Shown one piece after another: positions 35,288 through 44,067 of a DNA stretch of 64,000 nucleotides (positions are counted from its first letter, which is position 1; each line of letters opens with the position of its first letter). Position numbers and translations under genes: made by a program. Source of the DNA: Tabrizicola piscis (lineage in GTDB: Bacteria > Pseudomonadota > Alphaproteobacteria > Rhodobacterales > Rhodobacteraceae); NCBI RefSeq assembly GCF_003940805.1, contig NZ_CP034328.1, forward strand, positions 1,054,001 through 1,118,000, in the 5' to 3' direction. The notes under the pieces are model-generated. The model made no database searches and was not told the DNA's origin. It worked only from the letters and a program-made list of their open reading frames with translations.

Positions 35288-35305
35288 GTTACGGTTGTGT
35301 GACGC
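35288..35305 (-). promoter_or_regulatory. Pho-box-like site upstream of phnF
   Basis: On the minus strand GCGTCAC-ACAA-CCGTAAC shows two GT(C/A)AC repeats 11 bases apart, matching PhoB box geometry. It is the best of the three such sites in this phosphonate region and lies 51-68 bases before phnF. Confidence 0.5.
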
Positions 35306-35364
35306 TATCGGCTTGGCAGGGCGAAAAGGGTGCGCGATGGGGGCTGGTTATCGCACGCGAGGGG

Positions 35365-35841
35365 TCAGCGGGTCAGCGCAAAAATGATCTGCAGCACGGT
35401 CACGCTTGCCGCCGTGAACAGCCCGACGTGGTGCAGCGCGGCCAGTTGGCCAAGTCCCATCCGCACCGGACCGATGGCACCGTCGGAGGGTGTCAGGTCC
35501 ACCGCGCGGATGCGCGCGCGAAGGATCGACAGCAGATAGGCCATGCAAAGACCGAAGTGCAGCAGGATGAGGAGCGAGACCAAGTCAAACCCGGCACGCC
35601 AGGCCTGCAATCCCAGCAACACCGCGCCGCCTGCCATCGTCGTCATCATGATGGGCGGCAGCAGGTGAATGACACGGCGCAACTGGGCGTGGATGTCGCG
35701 GACGATCCGATCATCAGCGCGCGGGCTGTTCGGGTCGCGCATCAGGCTCCACACCGGTTTCTCGACCATCGACAGCACGGTGAAGATTCCGGCAGCGAAG
35801 GTGAAACAGGCGGTGGCCAGCAGGGTGACAAGGTCGTGCAT
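35365..35841 (-). CDS. Four-helix membrane protein of unknown function
   Basis: 158 residues with four hydrophobic segments: LVTLLATACFTFAAGIFTVL, LLPPIMMTTMAGGAVLLGL, LVSLLILLHFGLCMAYLLSI and LFTAASVTVLQIIFALT. The fold is reminiscent of DUF1772-like small membrane proteins, but I do not recognise the family with confidence. It follows a 71-residue ORF on the same strand and both lie downstream of a predicted TetR operator, so they are probably repressed by the divergent TetR gene. The phnF promoter region lies just beyond its stop. Confidence 0.6.
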   Translation of the reverse strand: MHDLVTLLATACFTFAAGIFTVLSMVEKPVWSLMRDPNSPRADDRIVRDIHAQLRRVIHLLPPIMMTTMAGGAVLLGLQAWRAGFDLVSLLILLHFGLCMAYLLSILRARIRAVDLTPSDGAIGPVRMGLGQLAALHHVGLFTAASVTVLQIIFALTR

Positions 35842-35870
35842 GGGTAGGCTCCTAAAGTGCGTCAGACCCT

Positions 35871-36086
35871 TTAGGGCGCGGACGGGTTGAAGGGCGTTGT
35901 CACGTCCCGGAACAGCGCGGGGACGTAGGCCAGCGTTAGCATCGCAGCCACGCCAAGGCCGTTGACCTGCCCTTGAACCGACCGAACGACAGCCGGGCTA
36001 TCGGGATCATCCGCATCAGCTTCAATGCAACCCGTCACGACGAGGGCGCTGACGATGGTCCAAAGCCGAGCTGTCACGAAGTGCAT
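35871..36086 (-). CDS. Small hydrophobic protein divergent from tetR
   Basis: 71 residues with an N-terminal hydrophobic segment (LWTIVSALVVTGC) and a second one (GLGVAAMLTLAYVPALF) separated by an acidic stretch (EADADDPDSP). The start lies 16 bases after a TetR-type operator, and a four-helix membrane protein gene follows 29 bases on. This arrangement, more than sequence similarity, supports it as a real gene. No family recognised. Confidence 0.5.
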   Translation of the reverse strand: MHFVTARLWTIVSALVVTGCIEADADDPDSPAVVRSVQGQVNGLGVAAMLTLAYVPALFRDVTTPFNPSAP

Positions 36087-36102
36087 CTTGCAATTCCGCC
36101 GA

Positions 36103-36120
36103 CGGTACTAATGGATACCA
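36103..36120. promoter_or_regulatory. TetR operator, copy 1
   Basis: CGGTACT-AATG-GATACCA differs at only three stem positions from the perfect copy 34 bases away and has the same four-base spacer length. It lies directly before the small minus-strand gene. Confidence 0.65.
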
Positions 36121-36136
36121 TCTTGTCGCAGATGTA

Positions 36137-36154
36137 TGGTACTGATAAGTACCA
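36137..36154. promoter_or_regulatory. TetR operator, copy 2 (perfect palindrome)
   Basis: TGGTACT-GATA-AGTACCA is a perfect 7-bp inverted repeat 31 bases before the tetR start. Two equal sites, 34 bases centre to centre (about three helical turns), between divergent genes strongly suggest binding by the adjacent TetR protein. Confidence 0.7.
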
Positions 36155-36185
36155 CGTCAATCGAAATGTTCGGAGACCGCGCAGA

Positions 36186-36821
36186 ATGATCGCCGCTTTG
36201 CAGACATCCGAACGCCGCAGCAACCTGACGCGGCGCGAGCAGGTCATTGCCGCCGCGCGCGAACTGTTTCTGTCCAAGGGGTTTGTCCATACGTCGATCA
36301 CGGACATCACCGATACCGTCGGCGGGTCGCGGCGTGACATCTATGGAATGTTCACCGACAAGGAAGGGCTGTTCAACGCAGTCCTGCAATCCCTGATCGC
36401 TGACGTATTGTCACCCTCCGAGATGACTTTTCCCGCGCGTCCCGGACCAGACATCGCGCAGGACCTGCGGACCTTCGGCAAAGGCCTTCTGGCCAACATG
36501 CTCGACCCCGCCACCGTGACAATCTTCCGGCAGTTCGTGTCCATCGGCGCGGCCCGGCCAGAGATCGGAATGCAGGCCTATCTGTCCGGGCCGGGCGTCG
36601 TCTATCGTAGGCTCGCCACATATCTGGCGGCCGGCGCCAGCGACGGGCGGTTGAAGATCGACGATGCCGATCGGACTGCTCGCATCTTTGTCGAGATGCT
36701 GAAAGGCGACTACCAACTGCGCGCGCTGATGACAAACGAGACGGCCTTCGACCGGGCCGACCTTGCGGAACATGTCGAGAAGGTTGTTACCCTGTTTCTG
36801 AATGGTGCCAGTCCCCGCTGA
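36186..36821 (+). CDS. TetR/AcrR-family transcriptional regulator
   Basis: 211 residues from the ATG at 36186; an open frame upstream crosses the operators and is not coding. The helix-turn-helix (REQVIAAARELFLSKGFVHT, then SITDITDTVGGSRRDIYGMF) is typical: TetR recognition helices end in YxxF. The C-terminal part (TIFRQFVSIGAARPEIGMQA) matches the TetR_C domain of AcrR-like proteins. It likely represses itself and the divergent small membrane genes. Inducer unknown. Confidence 0.85.
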   Translation: MIAALQTSERRSNLTRREQVIAAARELFLSKGFVHTSITDITDTVGGSRRDIYGMFTDKEGLFNAVLQSLIADVLSPSEMTFPARPGPDIAQDLRTFGKGLLANMLDPATVTIFRQFVSIGAARPEIGMQAYLSGPGVVYRRLATYLAAGASDGRLKIDDADRTARIFVEMLKGDYQLRALMTNETAFDRADLAEHVEKVVTLFLNGASPR

Positions 36822-37025
36822 CTGCAGCGCCGGGTCACAAAGCCGGTCGCGGTGCGGTGGACCAACCTTGGCTCAGGTCCGACCAACCGCTTCCATAAGC
36901 GCCTTGGCCACGACCCGGGCGGCGAGCGTCACCTTGACCCGCGGGTAAGGCACTCAATCAGCGTCCCGCGCGCATCGCAGTTCAGGGCGTGGTCCCGACC
37001 GGCAATGGTCAGCCTGCGGTTCATA

Positions 37026-37745
37026 TCAGGCGCTGATGAATTCCCGCACGAAGGGCGTTGCCGGGCGCGCGCGGATGTCTTGCGGCTTGCCGATCTGCTC
37101 GATCCGGCCCATCGACATGACGACGACAAGGTCGGCCAGTTCCATCGCCTCATCCTGATCGTGGGTGACGAAAACCGTTGTGAGGCCAGTCGTGTCGTGA
37201 ATGTCGCGCAGGCCCTGTCGCAGCTCCTTGCGGACCTTGGCGTCCAGTGCGCCGAAGGGTTCATCCAGCAGAAGCATCCGGGGTTCGATCGCCAGCGCAC
37301 GGGCCAGCGCGACCCGCTGGCGCTGCCCGCCAGAGAGCTGCGAAGGGTAGCGCGCGCCGATGTCGGGCAACTGGATCAGTTCAAGCAGCTTCGTCACCCG
37401 CCGCGCGATCTCGGCCTTGGTCGGCCGCGAAGCGCGGGGGCGGGCGTTCAGCCCGTAGGCAATGTTGCCGAAGACGGTCATGTGACGAAACAGGGCGTAG
37501 CTCTGGAACACGAAGCCCGCGCGACGGTCCTGGACACTCAGGCCGGTCGCATCCTGCCCGTCGAACAGGACGCGCCCGGAAGTCGGGAACTCCAGCCCCC
37601 CAAGGATGCGCAGAAGCGTGGTCTTGCCCGAACCGGACGGGCCGAGCAAAGCCACCAGCGCACCCGACGGCAGCGACAACGACACCGGGTGCAAAGCCGC
37701 CGTCGCGCCGAAGGATTTGGAGATTTCGTCTATCTCGATGTGCAT
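37026..37745 (-). CDS. cysA: Sulfate ABC transporter ATP-binding protein, short form
   Basis: 239 residues from the ATG at 37745, which follows AAGGAG. Walker A ([14 protein letters not shown]), Q-loop ([14 protein letters not shown]), signature ([15 protein letters not shown]), Walker B ([12 protein letters not shown]) and H-loop ([14 protein letters not shown]) are complete. It stops at REFISA, right after the conserved ATPase domain, whereas CysA proteins usually have about 100 more residues (a TOBE-like domain). About 200 bases follow with no gene; a different frame there (VKVTLAARVVAKALMEAVGR) might be a relic. It is the last gene of the sulfate operon. Confidence 0.85.
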   Translation of the reverse strand: MHIEIDEISKSFGATAALHPVSLSLPSGALVALLGPSGSGKTTLLRILGGLEFPTSGRVLFDGQDATGLSVQDRRAGFVFQSYALFRHMTVFGNIAYGLNARPRASRPTKAEIARRVTKLLELIQLPDIGARYPSQLSGGQRQRVALARALAIEPRMLLLDEPFGALDAKVRKELRQGLRDIHDTTGLTTVFVTHDQDEAMELADLVVVMSMGRIEQIGKPQDIRARPATPFVREFISA

Positions 37746-37788
37746 GGCAGTCTCCTTGCGGTAGGGCGCGTATTGCGCGCGCGGGCCC

Positions 37789-38661
37789 CTAGTGGCGGTG
37801 CGTGGCGGCGAGTTGATCGGCATGGCGAATTTCCAGCGCGGTTTTGAGGAGAAGCGTGACCAGAGCCAACAGGGCCAGCACGGCGGCAAGCGAGAAGGCC
37901 GCAACGGACAGGTATTCCTGGTAGAGCATCTCGATCGTGGTCGGCATCGTCGCGGTCTGCCCCCGGATCTTGCCCGAAACGACCGCCACCGCCCCGAACT
38001 CGCCCATCGCGCGGGCGTTGCAAAGGAGGACGCCGTAAAGCAGCGCCCAGCGGATGTTGGGAACAGTCACGGTCCAGAACACCCGCCAGCCCGAGGCGCC
38101 CAAGGTCAGTGCTGCCTCCTCCTCCGCCCGGCCTTGCTCGATCATCACCGGGATCAGCTCACGCGCGACGAAGGGGAAGGTGACGAACATGGTGGCCAGT
38201 ATGATCCCCGGCATTGCAAAGACGATGGGATAGCCGTTGGCCACAAGCCAGCCGCCTAGAAGGGAGTTGGTGCCGAACATCAGGACAATGCACAGGCCCG
38301 CCACCACGGGCGAGACGCTGAACGGCAGGTCGATTAGCGTGATCAGGAAGGCCTTTCCGGAAAAGTCGAACTTGGTGATGAACCACGCCGCCGCGATGCC
38401 GAAGATCGCGTTCAGCGGCACCGAGATCGCGGCGATGGTCAGCGTCAACCTGATCGCGGACTGCGCATCGCGGGAGGCAAGGCTCTGCAGCGATGCAAGA
38501 ACGCCTTGGGCCAGTGCCTCCACAAAGACCGCGATCAGCGGCGCGAACACAAGGATGCCAAGACCAAGGAACGCCACCCCAATCAGTACCCAGCGAGCGG
38601 TCGGCGTTTCTTCCGTGGCCGAGCGGAAGCGGGCGGCTTTGGTCAGGGATATCTCAGACAT
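37789..38661 (-). CDS. cysW: Sulfate ABC transporter permease CysW
   Basis: 290 residues from the ATG at 38661, overlapping the cysT stop. CysW features: [60 protein letters not shown] and [20 protein letters not shown]. About six membrane segments are present. It forms the sulfate/thiosulfate channel with CysT. A 43-base gap with a strong ribosome site separates it from cysA. Confidence 0.92.
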   Translation of the reverse strand: MSEISLTKAARFRSATEETPTARWVLIGVAFLGLGILVFAPLIAVFVEALAQGVLASLQSLASRDAQSAIRLTLTIAAISVPLNAIFGIAAAWFITKFDFSGKAFLITLIDLPFSVSPVVAGLCIVLMFGTNSLLGGWLVANGYPIVFAMPGIILATMFVTFPFVARELIPVMIEQGRAEEEAALTLGASGWRVFWTVTVPNIRWALLYGVLLCNARAMGEFGAVAVVSGKIRGQTATMPTTIEMLYQEYLSVAAFSLAAVLALLALVTLLLKTALEIRHADQLAATHRH

Positions 38662-39492
38662 AGCCAATCCTCCTCCGGCTCCAGACCTGGATCAGGTTGA
38701 TGACCAAAAGCATCGCAAAGCTGATCAGCAGCATGGCGATGCCGATGGCGGCGGCGGCGTCGTAGTTGAACTCCTCCAACTGGATGATGATCAGGAGGGG
38801 GCTATTTCGGTCACCAGAGGGATGTTCCCTGCGATAAAGATGACGCTCCCGTATTCCCCGACCGCCCGGGCCAGCGCCAGAGCAAACCCGGTCAGCGCGG
38901 CGGGGGTCAGCATCGGCAGGATGACGTGGCGGATCGTGTGCAAGCGGCTTGCGCCGAGGGTGGCAGACGCCTCTTCCACCTCGCGCTCGATTTCCTCGAC
39001 CACCGGCTGCACGGTGCGGGTGACGAAGGGCAGGCCCACGAAAACCAGCGCGATGAAGATGCCCCACTGCGTGTAGGCGATCTTCCAGCCGATCTCGGCC
39101 GCCAACTGCCCGAACGCCCCGTTCGGCGCATAAAGCGCGGTCAGCGAGATGCCCGCCACAGCTGTCGGCAGGGCGAAGGGCAGGTCCACGGCGGCGTCAA
39201 GGATGCGGCGGCCGGGGAAGCGGTAGCGCACCAGCACCCAAGCGAGGAGCACCCCGAAAACCAGATTGAAGATCGCCGCGAAGAGCGACAGGCGGAACGA
39301 CAGGTACAGCGCGGCCCAGACGCGTTCGCGGTTCACCGTCTCCCAGATCCCCGCAAAACCGTAGTTGGCGCCCTTCAGAAGAAGGGCGCCGATGGGCAGA
39401 AGGACGACGAGGGAGAGCATCGTCAGGGTGATCCCCAGGCTCAGGCCAAGGCCCGGCATCGGGGATCGGTGGATCAGGGGTCTGCCCATCAT
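38654..39492 (-). pseudogene. cysT: Sulfate ABC transporter permease CysT, frameshifted
   Basis: The first 233 codons encode a good CysT (LSLGITLTMLSLVVLLPIGA, VVEEIEREVEEASATLGASR, LARAVGEYGSVIFIAGNIPL) and end in an early TGA just after TEIAPS. The missing end (LLIIIQLEEFNYDAAAAIGI, then [18 protein letters not shown]) follows at once in another frame and stops at 38654, overlapping cysW as expected. One extra base in the run of five C (minus strand; 38797-38801) restores PLLIII. This is either a real frameshift, a phase-variable homopolymer or a sequencing error. The rest of the operon is intact, which favours error or a recent event. The start is one of two adjacent ATGs at 39492/39489. 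Confidence 0.85.
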
Positions 39493-39498
39493 CAGCCC

Positions 39499-40614
39499 TT
39501 ACTTCGGCACGTAGATCTGGTCGAAAATCCCGCCATCGGCGAAGTGCTCGGCCTGCACTGCAGCCCAACCGCCGAAGCTGGCGATATCGACCAACTCCAG
39601 GTCCGGGAAGCGGGCCACGTCATCGGGGTTGGCGGCCGAAGCGTCCCAGGCGCGGTAGAAGTGCTTGAAGGCCAGCGCCTGCCCTTCCGGGGAGTAAAGG
39701 AAGTTCAGGTAAGCCTCAGCCAGTTTGCGCTGTTCGTCCGAAGTGATGTTGCCTTCGACCAGCGTGACTGGCGGTTCAGCCAACACGCTGATTGATGGAA
39801 CGACGATGTCGAACTGATCTTCGCCCAGCTCTTTCAGCGCCAGATAGGCCTCGTTCTCCCAGGCCAGCAGCACATCGCCTACGCCACGCTGTGCAAAGGT
39901 GGTGGTCGACCCGCGCGCGCCCGAGTCAAGGATCGGCACGTTCTTGTAAAGCGCGCCGACGAAGGCCTGCGGATCCTGCCCATTCTTCTCGGCCCAGGCC
40001 CATGCGGCAAGGTAGTTCCAGCGCGCGCCGCCGCTGGTCTTCGGGTTCGGGGTGATGACCTCCACCCCCTCCTTGACCAGATCGCCCCAGTCGGCGATGC
40101 CCTCGGGGTTCCCCTCGCGTACCAGGAACACGATGGTCGAGGTATAGGGCGACGAATTGTGCGGCAGCTTGGTCTGCCAGTCGGCCGGCAGTTTGCCCCC
40201 CTCGGCAATCCGGTCGATGTCGCCAGCCAGCGCCAGCGTCACCACCTGCGCCCCCAGCCCATCGATGACTGCGCGTGCCTGCGACCCCGACCCACCATGG
40301 CTGACCTCGATCGGCGGGGCCTCGTTCCCTTGCGCCACCCACCAGGCGGTGAAGGCTTCGTTGAACTCGCGATAGAGCTCACGTGTCGGGTCATAGCTGA
40401 CGTTGAGCAGGCTCTCAGCCTGCAAGGCACTCGGCGCTGCGCCCAAGGACAGCACGGTCAGCGCCACGGCCGACACGAGACCCCGCAGCTTGGTGACCGG
40501 CCAGCCGGTCAGGCGGCGAACGCCATCTGCAATGGTCAGGCGGCCGTCTGCATGGGTCTCGGTCACGGCGCCCTGAGCGGTGACGGACCCGGCAAGGGTG
40601 ATGGTGGCAAGCAT
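39499..40614 (-). CDS. cysP: Sulfate/thiosulfate-binding protein
   Basis: 371 residues from the ATG at 40614, which has a perfect AAGGAG site. The mature part has sulfate-binding marks: [79 protein letters not shown]. The signal peptide ([20 protein letters not shown]) is preceded by about 44 extra residues ([20 protein letters not shown], then a basic stretch), an unusually long N-region. Start codons nearer the signal are absent. cysP versus sbp cannot be decided by eye. Confidence 0.88.
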   Translation of the reverse strand: MLATITLAGSVTAQGAVTETHADGRLTIADGVRRLTGWPVTKLRGLVSAVALTVLSLGAAPSALQAESLLNVSYDPTRELYREFNEAFTAWWVAQGNEAPPIEVSHGGSGSQARAVIDGLGAQVVTLALAGDIDRIAEGGKLPADWQTKLPHNSSPYTSTIVFLVREGNPEGIADWGDLVKEGVEVITPNPKTSGGARWNYLAAWAWAEKNGQDPQAFVGALYKNVPILDSGARGSTTTFAQRGVGDVLLAWENEAYLALKELGEDQFDIVVPSISVLAEPPVTLVEGNITSDEQRKLAEAYLNFLYSPEGQALAFKHFYRAWDASAANPDDVARFPDLELVDIASFGGWAAVQAEHFADGGIFDQIYVPK

Positions 40615-40703
40615 GTCGTTCTCCTTCAGGCGCTGCGTGGTGCGCGGTGGGATGGGGTGGTAGGGCGCAAGGCCCAGAATGGTTCGCGGATGATGATGGC
40701 CGG

Positions 40704-40955
40704 TCATGTCCGGCCCCCGATCGGCTCGACTCGCGCTTCCCAGACCGAGGCGTCACGCCCGCTGAGAAGTTCCGCAATCGCCTCGGTCGGGTTGCGGGTG
40801 AACAGGACCAGCGGGCTTCCGTTCACCCGGTGGGTCAACCCGGTGCGCCGGTCGACCAGCCGGACGGCGCAGGCCTGACGAAGGGGCGTGGTCATGGCGG
40901 ACATCGCCATACCCATTTGCCCGGAAAGGGTTTTTCGGATCACGGCTGCGGTCAT
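40704..40955 (-). CDS. Small protein heading the sulfate operon
   Basis: 83 residues from the ATG at 40955 with a clear GAAGGAG site. Recognisable pieces: [20 protein letters not shown] and [21 protein letters not shown] do not know the family. A similar ribosome-site context and the spacing to cysP indicate it is translated from the same mRNA. A role in sulfur control or assembly is only positional. Confidence 0.6.
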   Translation of the reverse strand: MTAAVIRKTLSGQMGMAMSAMTTPLRQACAVRLVDRRTGLTHRVNGSPLVLFTRNPTEAIAELLSGRDASVWEARVEPIGGRT

Positions 40956-41063
40956 GTCTTTCTCCTTCGCTAAGGGCGGGCATTGGCCCGGCTGCCCCTT
41001 AATAACGACAGGAAAGGTCGAGTATGGCAACGGAATATATACGCTAAATTCTGTCGTGATTAT

Positions 41064-41076
41064 AGAATGACATTCT
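41064..41076. promoter_or_regulatory. Inverted repeat, candidate Rrf2 operator before the sulfate operon
   Basis: AGAATG-A-CATTCT is a perfect 6-bp inverted repeat; a further ATTCT lies at 41048-41052, giving ATTCT-11 bases-AGAAT as well. It sits between the Rrf2 regulator and the sulfate operon in an AT-rich promoter-like stretch. Confidence 0.4.
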
Positions 41077-41137
41077 CCGCCTCACCCCCGAAACGGACGG
41101 CAAGATAGATAAGCCCCTTGGAAATCAGCAGGTTGCG

Positions 41138-41596
41138 CTATTGCGCGGCGCCAAGCACCTGATCAGCCACAACGCCGGAGCGCAGCATGTCATCCAGCGT
41201 CAGCGAGTCGATGATGACCAGATAGGACCAGAACACCTCGGCAAAGACCTTGCGGATCCGGCAGGTCGCCTCATCCGTGCAGTCCTCGCAGCGCTGGTAG
41301 GCGCGGCGCGACAGGCAGGGAAGCGGCGCAATGGGGCCATCAATGGTGCGCAGAAGTTCCGAGATCGAGATGTCCGTCGGACGCTTGATCAGGCTGTAAC
41401 CACCCGACCTGCCCCGGATCGAGGCGATGATCCCGGCGTTGCGCACTTCCAGAAGGATATGCTCCAGAAACCGCTTCGGCGTGCCGGAGCGCTTGGCGAT
41501 CTCTTCGATCGTCAGGGCCTCGGGCTGCGGCTTTGCAGCTTCATCTGCCAGCGTCAGCAACGCCTTCAAGGCATATTTCATCTTCTGCGTGATCAT
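41138..41596 (-). CDS. Rrf2-family transcriptional regulator
   Basis: 152 residues. MKYALKALLTLADEAAK and KRSGTPKRFLEHILLEVRNA (helix-turn-helix), then GRSGGYSLIKRPTDISISEL, are the standard Rrf2 pattern. Four cysteines follow (CLSRRAYQRCEDCTDEATC), similar to the cluster-binding motif of IscR/NsrR/CymR relatives. Located directly upstream of the sulfate transport operon on the same strand, it is a likely sulfur or Fe-S status regulator, comparable in role to CymR. Confidence 0.85.
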   Translation of the reverse strand: MITQKMKYALKALLTLADEAAKPQPEALTIEEIAKRSGTPKRFLEHILLEVRNAGIIASIRGRSGGYSLIKRPTDISISELLRTIDGPIAPLPCLSRRAYQRCEDCTDEATCRIRKVFAEVFWSYLVIIDSLTLDDMLRSGVVADQVLGAAQ

Positions 41597-41814
41597 CGCT
41601 CAAAACTACTTTGCGGAATGTCGAGAATCAATGTCGGGCTTTTCGGCGGCCTGTCATTCTTGTGTGGCGTTACCGAAAAACCCCGCCAGAACCTCATGAA
41701 AACAAGGGAAATACGACCCGCCCTTAATACACGATAATACCTATAGACATTAATCCTTTTTCCGGCATTCTCAAGCGCAGGCACATCCTTCCCGCAAGCC
41801 AGGGGCCACGACCG

Positions 41815-42288
41815 ATGACCGACCTTGACCTGATCGACCGCAAGATCGTCGCCGAATTGATGCGCGATGCGACGATGCCCATTTCCCAGATCGCCGATAA
41901 GGTGGGCCTGTCGCAGACCCCCTGCTGGAAGCGGATCCAAAAACTTGAGGCCGCCGGGGTCCTTACAGGCCGCGTTGCACTGGCCAATCCGGACAAGCTG
42001 GGCTTGGGCCTGACCGTCTTTGTCGGCATCGAGGTGCCAGATCATTCGCCCGAGTGGCGCGAGGCGTTCGGACGCGCCGTTGATGGCATCCCCGAGATCA
42101 TGGAAGTCTACCGGATGGCGGGCGAGCTTGACTACCTCCTGCGGGTCTCGGTGTCGGACATGTCGGCGTTCGACACCCTATACAAGCGCCTGACCGATGC
42201 CTTGCCGATCAAGAACGTGACCTCCCACTTCGCGATGGAGCGGATGAAGTTCACCACGGCCTACCCGGTTGACACCCGAAACCGCTAG
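41815..42288 (+). CDS. Lrp/AsnC-family transcriptional regulator
   Basis: 157 residues. LDLIDRKIVAELMRDATMPI, IADKVGLSQTPCWKRIQKLE (helix-turn-helix) and the RAM ligand domain (GIPEIMEVYRMAGELDYLLR) are diagnostic. It is divergent from the Rrf2 gene; the 218-base intergenic region carries the promoters of both. The target is unknown; the next gene is a small hydrolase 100 bases downstream. Confidence 0.88.
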   Translation: MTDLDLIDRKIVAELMRDATMPISQIADKVGLSQTPCWKRIQKLEAAGVLTGRVALANPDKLGLGLTVFVGIEVPDHSPEWREAFGRAVDGIPEIMEVYRMAGELDYLLRVSVSDMSAFDTLYKRLTDALPIKNVTSHFAMERMKFTTAYPVDTRNR

Positions 42289-42391
42289 GAGAACACCCTT
42301 CTCTTTTGGGCGGGCTCTTTGGAACAGAAAATCACGACAAACTTGCTAGATTTAAGGCGAGGAATCCCACTGAAACGGAAGGACCACGGCA

Positions 42392-42961
42392 ATGACCAAG
42401 ACCCTGATCGTTCCCGGCCTTGACGGCTCCCCCGCTCCGCACTGGCAGCATTGGTGGGCCGCGACCGATCCAAAGGCCCTGATGGTTGATCTGTCGGACC
42501 CGTCCCGCCCATCCCCCGCCGTCTGGGAGATCGAGTTGGCAGCAACCATCCTGCACCACCCGGGATGCGTCCTGGTCGGCCACTCTCTCGGCGCGGTGCT
42601 GATCGCCCGCATCCTGACGAAATGGCCACAGGTGAAGGTGCGCGCGGCTCTGCTGGTCGCTCCGGCCGAAACCCGCGGCAGCGACCGGATCGGCCAGTTC
42701 GGCCCGATCCCAGAGCTACCGCTTGGCGTCCCCGCCACGGTCGTCGCCAGCCGCAACGATCCCTGGATGCGCTTTGCCCGCGCAAACACCCTGTCCAAAG
42801 CATGGGGGGCTGACCTCGTCGATCTCGGCTTTGCCGGGCATATCAACGTGGACTCGGGCTACGGACCTTGGGCCAAGGGCAAGTCCCTGCGCGATGGCCT
42901 GATTGCCGCAACGGCAACACTCCCGGTTCAGAAACCTGAGGCGCGGAGGGTATCACTGTGA
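42392..42961 (+). CDS. RBBP9/YdeN-type alpha/beta hydrolase
   Basis: 189 residues. MTKTLIVPGLDGSPAPHWQH is the oxyanion-hole start of the YdeN/RBBP9 family, VLVGHSLGAVLIARIL carries the nucleophile Ser, and FAGHINVDSGYGPWAKG the catalytic His. The acid is probably the Asp of SRNDPWM. These are small serine hydrolases of undefined physiological substrate. Its stop overlaps the GTG of a tiny membrane protein gene. Confidence 0.82.
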   Translation: MTKTLIVPGLDGSPAPHWQHWWAATDPKALMVDLSDPSRPSPAVWEIELAATILHHPGCVLVGHSLGAVLIARILTKWPQVKVRAALLVAPAETRGSDRIGQFGPIPELPLGVPATVVASRNDPWMRFARANTLSKAWGADLVDLGFAGHINVDSGYGPWAKGKSLRDGLIAATATLPVQKPEARRVSL

Positions 42962-43113
42962 AGGCCTTGCTTAGACAGACCCATCAAAGCCGTTCCGGCT
43001 ATGTCGCCCTGGTGGCTTTTCTTCTGACCTATTCCGCGACCATGGCCGTCGTAATCGCTCCGGAACAGGTCAAGCTGACCCTGGATGCGTCCTGGGCATG
43101 GCTCTTCGGATAG
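42958..43113 (+). CDS. 51-residue single-span membrane protein
   Basis: A GTG start overlaps the hydrolase stop (GTGA). One hydrophobic segment (YVALVAFLLTYSATMAVVIA) follows a basic N-terminus (MKALLRQTHQSRSG) and a short amphipathic tail ends in SWAWLFG. Coupled translation and the clean membrane segment make it credible. Too short for most gene finders. No family known to me. Confidence 0.55.
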   Translation: MKALLRQTHQSRSGYVALVAFLLTYSATMAVVIAPEQVKLTLDASWAWLFG

Positions 43114-43132
43114 TCCTTGAAAGGAGGCGAAA

Positions 43133-43321
43133 ATGATGGACGGGCGTTTCGACCAATATTTTCTTGAACTTTTTGCCACCGCGGTTGACGAAAAGACCAC
43201 CAAGGGCGACCTTCCGTCCCGCTGGGCCTTCCTGAGGGATGTCGGGCTGTTCCCATCATGGGGTCCCGTGACCCTCCCAGAAAACGTGACACGCGACCCA
43301 GCCTCCACAAAGCCAGAGTAA
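43133..43321 (+). CDS. Small acidic protein with strong ribosome site
   Basis: 62 residues preceded by GAAAGGAGGCGAAA, an almost perfect Shine-Dalgarno. FDQYFLELFATAVDEKTTKG is helical and acidic; the end (LPENVTRDPASTKPE) is disordered. It starts 19 bases after the tiny membrane protein and may form an operon with it and the hydrolase. Function unknown. Confidence 0.5.
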   Translation: MMDGRFDQYFLELFATAVDEKTTKGDLPSRWAFLRDVGLFPSWGPVTLPENVTRDPASTKPE

Positions 43322-44067
43322 GATTTCCTGTATGAAAATGGATCGTGGCAGGCGCTCTGTGGCGCGGTGAGCGCCTTGCGCGGGCGATGGCCGCCGCTTC
43401 GCCGATTCGGCGCGCCACCCAATTGTGTCGAGGATGTGTCAGGCGAGAACGCAGATAGTTTAATCAGTCTACCTAAGGATGACTGTCCCCTCCTTATGCA
43501 CAGAACCTTGTCCAATTGGACAGCTTCCAAGAAAGGCAATGAAGGACTATCTCAATTCCTGAACCCGAGACAGTGTTGAGCGGGTTTTGTGCGCCCTGGT
43601 AAAGAGTTCGTTTGTCAGTGGCCTTGTTTTAGTGTGTGCAGTTGTGAGTGTTGTCTTCAGCATCGTAAGGACAATCCTTCAGTCGGACTGGACTATTGGG
43701 TTGCCCACTGATCGCAAGACGCGTTGAACGAACATCGGCCCGTGAAATAGACCCTTGCAGATTTCGCGGGCCAAGTTCGTGTCGGGATGACCTTCGGAAG
43801 TTTACCGATTGGCGCGCTGCCCATCGGCGGCGAGATCCCTATCGCTTTGGGAATGGTCAAGCGCACCCGGTGGATCGCGAAGCTTCAGCTTGATGAAAAC
43901 TTCGCGAGCAAGCGCACCAGTGCTCAACCGACCGCGAATTTCTGAACGGCTTTCGCGATCCGGATAGCGACTGCGGGGCGCGCGGAGCATCGTCGGTCCA
44001 GATGCGCCCGACCGCATGCCGCGGCACCGGGCCACTGCAGTCGATTACCCAAGAAAGGACCCGATAA
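43322..44067. other. 746-bp region without a supported gene
   Basis: Codon use is irregular in all frames. Two things stand out: a perfect 14-bp palindrome TGTCCAATTGGACA at 43509-43522, and a possible 46-residue single-span peptide from a TTG at 43587 to 43727 (SSFVSGLVLVCAVVSVVFSI). Neither is convincing enough for a gene call. The last bases before 44068 hold the ribosome site of the lipoprotein gene. Confidence 0.5.

Noticed and set aside
36852..37847. 331-residue plus-strand frame
   Set aside because: Antisense to cysA with all ABC motifs on the other strand.
43509..43522. Perfect 14-bp palindrome TGTCCAATTGGACA as an operator
   Set aside because: It lies in a gene-free stretch with no regulator or promoter next to it; kept only as a note in that region.
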